A stretch of DNA of 21,469 nucleotides, taken from contig DMER01000103.1 of NCBI GenBank assembly GCA_003451645.1, positions 30,813 through 52,281 of the forward strand. The letters are read 5' to 3'. This DNA comes from Alphaproteobacteria bacterium. Its GTDB lineage: Bacteria; Pseudomonadota; Alphaproteobacteria; Micropepsales; Micropepsaceae. The notes beneath the pieces were generated by a model. The model was not told the DNA's origin, searched no databases, and saw only the letters and a list, made by a program, of their open reading frames with translations. A program made the position numbers and the translations under genes. Position 1 is the first letter of the stretch, and the number at the start of each line of letters is the position of its first letter. Below are positions 17,326 through 21,469 of the stretch, in pieces.

Positions 17326-17610
17326 ATGACCCGCTTAGAACTGTTGAGCAGACTTGGCGAACTCAAGCCGTGGCTTGCTGCGCAAGGTATCTCGCGCGTG
17401 CAGCTGTTCGGTTCCTATGCCCGCGATCAAGCCCGCCAAGATAGCGATGTTGATTTGCTGGTCGAAACATCGAGGCCATTGGGCCTTGCGTTCTTCGGCA
17501 TCCAAAACGAGCTGTCACGCCAACTTGGCAAGAATGTCGAGCTATTTGAGTTCGAGGACCTGCATCCGGTTATCCGGCCAGGCGTGGTGCGAGACTTGAT
17601 TGATGCCTAA
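17326..17610 (+). CDS. mntA: MntA-like nucleotidyltransferase antitoxin
   Basis: Minimal nucleotidyltransferase of 94 aa, expected to act as the antitoxin of a MNT/HEPN pair by adding AMP to its HepT partner. The motif GSX10DXD is exact: Gly29-Ser30, then Asp41 and Asp43 (GSYARDQARQDSDVD). The rest (LLVETSRP, IQNELSRQLGKNVELF) is typical of the family. The ATG at 17326 has no clear ribosome site; an in-frame TTG two codons upstream is the alternative. The stop overlaps the start of the hepT gene by eight bases, as usual for such pairs. The gene follows pckA by 47 bases. Confidence 0.9.
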   Translation: MTRLELLSRLGELKPWLAAQGISRVQLFGSYARDQARQDSDVDLLVETSRPLGLAFFGIQNELSRQLGKNVELFEFEDLHPVIRPGVVRDLIDA

Positions 17611-17944
17611 ATTGGCTGACAGACTGGCATTGGTTCACATCATTGACGCCTGCCAGGCCATCCAAAATTACGTTGCGGGGCTGGACGAACAAGGCTTTCT
17701 GGTGGACGCCCGAACCCGTGATGCCGTGACAATGCAACTCCTCGTGATAGGCGAGGCGGCGAACCGTCTCAGCGATCGAGCCAAGGCAATGGCTCCCGGC
17801 ACGCCATGGGATCAAGTCCGTGCGCTGAGAAATCGGATCGCTCATGGCTATAGTTCAGTCAATTTCTCAAGGGTTTGGCGTATTGCCACGACCGACATAC
17901 CCAGCCTCGACACCGCGGCGCGAAAACTTATAGAAAACTGCTGA
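17603..17944 (+). CDS. hepT: HepT-like HEPN toxin (DUF86 family)
   Basis: HEPN-domain RNase toxin of 113 aa, expected to cleave RNA when not held in check by MntA. The catalytic RX4HXY motif is intact (Arg76, His81 and Tyr83 in LRNRIAHGYSSV), and the tyrosine is the known AMPylation site in this family. Upstream helices with AVTMQLLVIGEAANRLSD are typical of DUF86. The ATG at 17603 lies inside the end of mntA (eight-base overlap), so expression is coupled. Intact motifs in both genes suggest a working toxin-antitoxin pair. Confidence 0.9.
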   Translation: MPKLADRLALVHIIDACQAIQNYVAGLDEQGFLVDARTRDAVTMQLLVIGEAANRLSDRAKAMAPGTPWDQVRALRNRIAHGYSSVNFSRVWRIATTDIPSLDTAARKLIENC

Positions 17945-18110
17945 AACATATTGTCTAAATGGAGATCACAATGGCAGGCCTCGCACTCGAGTACCGCTAG
18001 GCGTGGTAATTTTGCCGCTCGACATTGTCCCGCATTCGCTCATCATTTGGTGGCGCCTGCGGATTTTATTGTGAGAGACGACCTTTGGCCACTTGGGGGA
18101 GCACGGCCGC

Positions 18111-18701
18111 ATGACGACACCACATCAACCTCTGCCAACGTTTCGCGATGCAGGGATCAATCTGAAGAGCACGCTCTTCTGGTTTTTGGCGACGATTGCT
18201 ATCACCGCGGCCATCACCGCGATTTATGTTCTAACCGCCCTATCCGCCACGCAGCAGCAGCGCTTTTTCGACCGGCTCAGCAATCTCCAATTGCCCGCCT
18301 TCAGGCCCAATTTCGGGCTGATCCTGGACTACCCGCTATCTGTTCAGCTGCACGTGTTTACCATTGCCATCGCGTTCTTCAGTGGGCTGATTATTCTCCT
18401 CTCGCCAAAGGGGACATCGTTCCACCGTACACTCGGCTGGGTCTTTGTGCTGGCCATGATCACGACCGCAGGCGCCTCTATTATGATGATCCGCGATTTC
18501 ACGACGGGGTTCAATTTCTTGCATATATTCACCGTCGTTACCGTCGTGAGCCTCTACTTGGCACTTACGGGTATCAAAGCAGGCAATGTGCAACGCCACG
18601 GCAGCAGCATGTTCTGGCTGTTTGTGGGCGGGATCTTGATCGCCGGTGCCTTCACCTTTGCGCCCGGCCGGTTGATGTGGCGGATGTTCTTCGGCGGTTA
18701 G
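18111..18701 (+). CDS. DUF2306-like multipass membrane protein
   Basis: Integral membrane protein of 196 aa with about five predicted helices (near residues 23-46, 77-98, 109-130, 137-157 and 167-187). The segment with LHVFTIAIAFFSGLI followed by GTSFHRTLGWVFVLAM, including the His-Arg just before a helix, resembles DUF2306 proteins. Their function is unknown. The ATG at 18111 has GGGGGAG about nine bases upstream. The 166 bases before it, after hepT, hold no credible gene. It ends 25 bases before the left repeat of the GxxExxY unit. Confidence 0.75.
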   Translation: MTTPHQPLPTFRDAGINLKSTLFWFLATIAITAAITAIYVLTALSATQQQRFFDRLSNLQLPAFRPNFGLILDYPLSVQLHVFTIAIAFFSGLIILLSPKGTSFHRTLGWVFVLAMITTAGASIMMIRDFTTGFNFLHIFTVVTVVSLYLALTGIKAGNVQRHGSSMFWLFVGGILIAGAFTFAPGRLMWRMFFGG

Positions 18702-18725
18702 CCAAAGCGCAAACAGCAAGCATTG

Positions 18726-18734
18726 CACGCTAAG
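18726..18734 (+). repeat. Left inverted repeat of the GxxExxY unit
   Basis: CACGCTAAG at 18726-18734 has its exact reverse complement at 19248-19256. Going inward, both arms continue with AAG-rich sequence including CAAAG (here to about 18765). Just outside, CATTG (18721-18725) is also mirrored at 19260-19264. The arms bracket the GxxExxY gene and end in spacer DNA on both sides. Confidence 0.5.
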
Positions 18735-18773
18735 CCGCCAAGGAAGCAAAGGAACGCGAAGGAACGTCTGTGA

Positions 18774-19175
18774 TCAGTCACATTTCAGCTCTTGGTAGTT
18801 ATTCGCGATCCTTTGAACGCCTTCCTTAAATGTAGGAAGCCCAAAATTCATGAGAAGCCCCAGCGGAAACCTTGCTACGCGTAGATATGTTAGAAGTTGC
18901 TTGGCATGAACCGGCACTTGCCGTTCAACTGATTTCACTTCAATCAGCAAGCGGTGCTCCACGAGAAGGTCCGCCCGGAAAGCCTCCGGAAACGTCCGGC
19001 CTTCAAATTCGAACGGCACGCCGACCTGACGCCTCGCCGTCAGTCCGCGTCTCTCAAGACAGTCCGCCAAGAGCGTCTCATAGACGGATTCGAACAGGCC
19101 CGGACCAACCGCTCTGTGAATGCGAAATCCGCAGTCTATCGCCTCGCGGATGATGTCTTCGATCTCGCGGCTCAT
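18774..19175 (-). CDS. GxxExxY protein (PD-(D/E)XK nuclease-like)
   Basis: GxxExxY-family protein of 133 aa. The naming motif is present as GPGLFESVYE (about residues 21-30), in a helix-rich N-terminal part. A nuclease-like core follows: FRADLLVEH, then LIEVKSVE, giving the D...ExK pattern of PD-(D/E)XK enzymes, then a C-terminal LLMNFG strand usual in the family. The biological role is not established. I chose the ATG at 19175, which gives the family length; the frame continues to 19301 but that part is unlike the family and crosses the right-hand repeat. The gene is bracketed by inverted CACGCTAAG repeats. Confidence 0.88.
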   Translation of the reverse strand: MSREIEDIIREAIDCGFRIHRAVGPGLFESVYETLLADCLERRGLTARRQVGVPFEFEGRTFPEAFRADLLVEHRLLIEVKSVERQVPVHAKQLLTYLRVARFPLGLLMNFGLPTFKEGVQRIANNYQELKCD

Positions 19176-19247
19176 GCGACTTGATCCAAGCAGGTGATTG
19201 CTTGGGCACCAAGAAACTCTTCTTTGCGTCTTTGCGCAACTTTCCTT

Positions 19248-19256
19248 CTTAGCGTG
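19248..19256 (-). repeat. Right inverted repeat of the GxxExxY unit
   Basis: CTTAGCGTG on the plus strand is the mirror of CACGCTAAG at 18726-18734. Inward it runs through TTTGCGTCTTTGCG (about 19222-19237), the counterpart of the CAAAG-rich left arm. It lies 24 bases beyond the stop of the XRE regulator gene, so no neighbouring gene is interrupted. Confidence 0.5.
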
Positions 19257-19279
19257 AAACAATGGTGTTTCGCCCGATT

Positions 19280-20089
19280 CTAACCTGCCTTGCGCGCCCA
19301 TGCCTCCAGGATCGTCCGGGTTCCCGCATCCGCGGGGAAGAAGAGCTCCACCTTCACCCCCTCAAGGCTCGGATCGCTCGGGGGCGCGAAACTCGTCAGA
19401 ATGGTCACGAACTTTAGCGACCAGCCGTCGCGCGCCAACTCCAAAACCGGCAGTGGCCCCAGTGCTGGAGCATAGGCCGGAAAGCGAGCGCGCAATTTGC
19501 GCAAATGTTGTACCCGTTCGACCTCACGGGCGGCGGCAGCCTCTGCGATCATCGTATCGAGCAGGGCAATTGTGATCTCCTCTCCCTGCACAATGAGCGC
19601 GCGTAAACCCTCCGGATCGGATAGCATGTCCATATAGTCCAGATCCGTCAGCGGAATGTCCGCCTTCGGATCACCGGCAATTAGCCAGCCAGATAACCGC
19701 TGCATCGCGCTGTTGGCCGCCATGATGCGCCAATCGCGGCTTAGCGCCATCGAGGGGTAGGGCTCGTTGCGCTCAAGAATGAACTCGATCGCCTCGCGTG
19801 CAGGCGCCAACAAGGGATCGTCGATGCCTTTGGCCCGGCGCGCAGGTGCATAACCCGCCGCCATGAAAAAGGCGTCCCGCCTTGACGACGGGATCTGCAA
19901 GGTGGACGCCAGCAAGGCTACCATCTCCCGGCTTGGCGCTGATTTGCCGCTCTCCAGAAAGCTGATGTGGCGCTGGCTGACGCCGGCGCTCAGGCTCAGG
20001 TCCAGTTGGCTGAGACGGCGGGCTTTGCGCCAGGCGCGCAATTCGTCCGCAAAGGGGGTGGAAAGTGTTTGGGTGCTCATAGAGCTCAT
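19280..20089 (-). CDS. XRE-family regulator with MmyB-like ligand-binding domain
   Basis: Cytoplasmic transcription factor of 269 aa. An N-terminal helix-turn-helix (about 14-70) shows LSQLDLSLSAGVSQRHISFLESGKS, the classic XRE pattern. The C-terminal part (about 95-265) matches the MmyB-like/MLTR ligand-binding domain, with NEPYPSMALSRDWRIMAAN and a C-terminal LKFVTILTSF...VELFFPAD section. Such proteins often control a divergent enzyme gene in response to a hydrophobic ligand. The start may be the ATG at 20089 or the one at 20080; neither has a strong ribosome site. It diverges from the thioesterase gene, with the inverted repeat at 20103-20121 between them. Confidence 0.9.
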   Translation of the reverse strand: MSSMSTQTLSTPFADELRAWRKARRLSQLDLSLSAGVSQRHISFLESGKSAPSREMVALLASTLQIPSSRRDAFFMAAGYAPARRAKGIDDPLLAPAREAIEFILERNEPYPSMALSRDWRIMAANSAMQRLSGWLIAGDPKADIPLTDLDYMDMLSDPEGLRALIVQGEEITIALLDTMIAEAAAAREVERVQHLRKLRARFPAYAPALGPLPVLELARDGWSLKFVTILTSFAPPSDPSLEGVKVELFFPADAGTRTILEAWARKAG

Positions 20090-20102
20090 CTTGGGCCCCG
20101 GT

Positions 20103-20177
20103 GGTCATGAGATCAATGACCTCTGACGTTATTGCGGGGCTGCGTTCCTCGATGACAATGATGTACCCCGACAATGA
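20103..20177. promoter_or_regulatory. Candidate operator in XRE regulator-thioesterase spacer
   Basis: GGTCAT (20103-20108) and ATGACC (20116-20121) form a perfect inverted repeat with a seven-base spacer, 14 bases upstream of the regulator start. On the thioesterase side GACAATGA occurs twice as a direct repeat (20154-20161 and 20170-20177), 16 bases apart. These are plausible binding sites for the XRE regulator acting on both promoters. Confidence 0.4.
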
Positions 20178-20186
20178 GGAGCAACG

Positions 20187-20579
20187 ATGAAAGATCAAAT
20201 CCAAGCCGCGATGAAAGGCATCTTGCCCGAGCATTTGGGTATTGCCTTTGAGGAGGTCACCAAAGAGCGGGTCACGGCCTCCTTGCGGGTCAGGCCAGAA
20301 GTCACCACCAATGGCGGGCGTTTGCATGGCGGGGCGATCATGGCGCTTGCCGACACGGTGGGCGCCGTGGGGGCATTCCTCAATCTGCCCGAGGGGGCCT
20401 CTGGCACGACGACCATCGAGTCCAAGACCAATTTCTTTGCGGGCGTTTCCGAAGGTCTGGTGCGCGCGACGGCTGAGCCGGTTCATATCGGCAAGCGCAC
20501 CTCATGCTGGACCACGCGGATCGTCGACGAGAAAGGCCGCCTGGTCGCACAGGTCACCCAGACGCAGATGGTGCTCTGA
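20187..20579 (+). CDS. PaaI-family hotdog thioesterase
   Basis: Small cytoplasmic hotdog-fold thioesterase of 130 aa, expected to hydrolyse acyl- or aroyl-CoA. The GGRLHGGAIMALADT segment (about 43-57) carries the conserved HGG and the Asp used for catalysis in PaaI-type enzymes, followed by TIESKTNFFAGV and a C-terminal strand ending in QVTQTQMVL. The length is typical. The ATG at 20187 has AGGAG six bases upstream. The SnoaL-like gene follows three bases later, so both are one transcription unit, probably under the divergent XRE regulator. The acyl substrate is unknown. Confidence 0.92.
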   Translation: MKDQIQAAMKGILPEHLGIAFEEVTKERVTASLRVRPEVTTNGGRLHGGAIMALADTVGAVGAFLNLPEGASGTTTIESKTNFFAGVSEGLVRATAEPVHIGKRTSCWTTRIVDEKGRLVAQVTQTQMVL

Positions 20580-20582
20580 GCC

Positions 20583-20975
20583 ATGGCCGCGTCTGACATT
20601 CTCAGGGTCCTGACACACTATGCCGATGCCTGGACCGCCAATGATTTGGAGCGCATTGTCGCTGCGTATCACGATGACATTGTGCTGCATTACCCTGGAC
20701 AGCACGCATTGTCGGGCCAGCATCGAGGCAAGGCGGCGGCGTTGGGCGCACTGGCCGAATTCGGGAAGCGGACGTCGCGTCAATTGATCCGCATCGTGGA
20801 CGTCATGGCCGGGCAGGCTCGCGGCGCCATCATCGCGCACGAGGCTTTAGGTCCGGCCAATGCCCGGGTCGAGGTCGAACGTCTCCTGGTCTATCGCATT
20901 GAGAGCGGGTTGCTGCGCGAGTGTTGGATTTACGATCAGGATCAAGCACTGATCAATCGTCTCGTTGGCCCATAA
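20583..20975 (+). CDS. SnoaL-like/NTF2-fold protein
   Basis: Protein of 130 aa with the NTF2-like fold of SnoaL-like proteins, used as small isomerases, hydrolases or ligand binders. The N-terminal helix DILRVLTHYADAWTANDLERIVAAYHDDIVLHYPG and the following HRGKAAALGALAEF region are typical, and the C-terminal strands carry VERLLVYRIESGLLRECWIYDQD. No catalytic set can be fixed from sequence alone. It starts three bases after the thioesterase stop and has no independent ribosome site, so it is probably translationally coupled. A role on the same substrate pathway is inferred. Confidence 0.82.
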   Translation: MAASDILRVLTHYADAWTANDLERIVAAYHDDIVLHYPGQHALSGQHRGKAAALGALAEFGKRTSRQLIRIVDVMAGQARGAIIAHEALGPANARVEVERLLVYRIESGLLRECWIYDQDQALINRLVGP

Positions 20976-21066
20976 TTGCAGCAAGTCCATAACCTTCGAC
21001 GTCATTGCTTGAGATTGCATGGCCGCTCATCATTCACACATCACGACTTCAAAACGGTGAACCCCA

Positions 21067-21469
21067 ATGTCCCGCTCTTTCCACAAATTCTGGCTCAAGA
21101 TCACTGCGGTTATCGTTGGCTCATTCGGTCCCGTGTTCTTTCTGGGCACCATGCTGGAGACGGCCGAGCCAGCCCGCTTCACCCTTGACCTGCTCAGTTG
21201 GCCGCTTGATGGCGCCACAACGTATGAACATCCCGACACGCGATTTCTCTCCGCCCTGACAGGAGGGTTCCTTCTGGGGTGGGGTGTAACGATCTGGTGC
21301 TTGTCGGTCTGGGTCTATGATGCAGCGCCCGAGGCCGTCCGCCGGACGGTCCTGGCCGGCATCCTGTCCTGGTTCTTTCTGGATAGCGCGGGCTCGATTG
21401 CCTCTGGTAATGCGTCAAACGCCCTGTTCAATGTGGCGGTTCTGTTGGCGGCGGTCGGGCCATTGTGGG
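21067..21469 (+). CDS. Membrane protein of unknown function, cut by window edge
   Basis: Open frame of 134 codons from an ATG at 21067 to the right edge, without a stop. It is not a recognised family. Helices are predicted near residues 10-30 (LKITAVIVGSFGPVFFLGTM), 66-85 (LTGGFLLGWGVTIWCLSVWV), 97-112 (LAGILSWFFLDSAGS) and at the cut end (ALFNVAVLLAAVGPLW). Hydrophobicity and normal codon use support it as a real gene. The ribosome site is weak. The 91 bases before it hold no gene. Confidence 0.65.
   Translation, partial: MSRSFHKFWLKITAVIVGSFGPVFFLGTMLETAEPARFTLDLLSWPLDGATTYEHPDTRFLSALTGGFLLGWGVTIWCLSVWVYDAAPEAVRRTVLAGILSWFFLDSAGSIASGNASNALFNVAVLLAAVGPLW

Noticed and set aside
17959..18000. 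Tiny open frame (13 codons, with an internal ATG at 17971 preceded by GGAG)
   Set aside because: It could be a leader peptide for the membrane protein gene, but there is no attenuator hairpin and the next gene is more than 100 bases away. Chance is likelier.
17951..18733. 260-codon plus-strand frame overlapping the DUF2306-like gene
   Set aside because: Its protein is Arg/His-rich and lacks helices or domains. The DUF2306-like frame has five membrane helices and a good ribosome site.

Overview
This is high-GC bacterial DNA of clearly alphaproteobacterial type. The strongest marker is the minus-strand cluster chvI-chvG-hprK-EIIA(Man)-HPr, with ATP-dependent pckA transcribed away from it. That block is typical of Rhizobiales, Caulobacterales and Rhodobacterales. 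I cannot name a genus from the sequence. Almost all of the window is coding, and no rRNA, tRNA, CRISPR array or transposase was seen.

Layout from the left. (1) Positions 1-3420, minus strand: a small cellulose-type exopolysaccharide locus with a processive GT2 synthase, a BcsS-like exported beta-rich protein and a GH8 endoglucanase that runs off the left edge. The synthase has no PilZ domain and no bcsB lies beside it. (2) 3549-5360, minus: a Baeyer-Villiger-type flavin monooxygenase, with a perfect palindrome over its predicted promoter. (3) 5540-6310, minus: an orphan lipoprotein in visibly less GC-rich DNA. (4) 6634-7101, plus: a GNAT acetyltransferase. (5) 7119-8923, minus: four small genes. 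Two are from families used as toxin immunity proteins (SMI1/KNR4 and barstar), one is a small membrane protein coupled to the barstar gene, and one is unknown. No toxin is visible. (6) 8924-9374: a gene-free stretch rich in repeats, including four GTTWCG half-sites spaced 10, 11 and 10 bp apart.

(7) 9375-13949, minus: the ChvI/ChvG acid and envelope-stress two-component system, followed by HPr kinase, an EIIA of the mannose family, HPr and a TraB/GumN-family exported protein. The genes are tightly packed or overlapping and probably form one operon. The PTS proteins are likely regulatory here, since no sugar permease is present. (8) 14034-15419, minus: a MATE efflux pump between chvI and pckA. 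(9) 15662-17278, plus: PEP carboxykinase, the gluconeogenic step that links this block to carbon status.

(10) 17326-17942, plus: an overlapping MntA/HepT (MNT/HEPN) toxin-antitoxin pair. (11) 18111-18701, plus: a DUF2306-like membrane protein. (12) 18726-19256: a GxxExxY (PD-(D/E)XK-like) gene bracketed by inverted CACGCTAAG repeats, possibly a small mobile unit. (13) 19280-20975: an XRE/MmyB-type regulator diverging from a PaaI-type thioesterase and a SnoaL-like gene. (14) 21067 to the right edge: a partial membrane protein.

Much of the window is housekeeping and regulation. The accessory pieces most worth attention are the immunity cluster, the GxxExxY unit, the toxin-antitoxin pair, the reduced cellulose locus and the phased repeat at 9306-9342.
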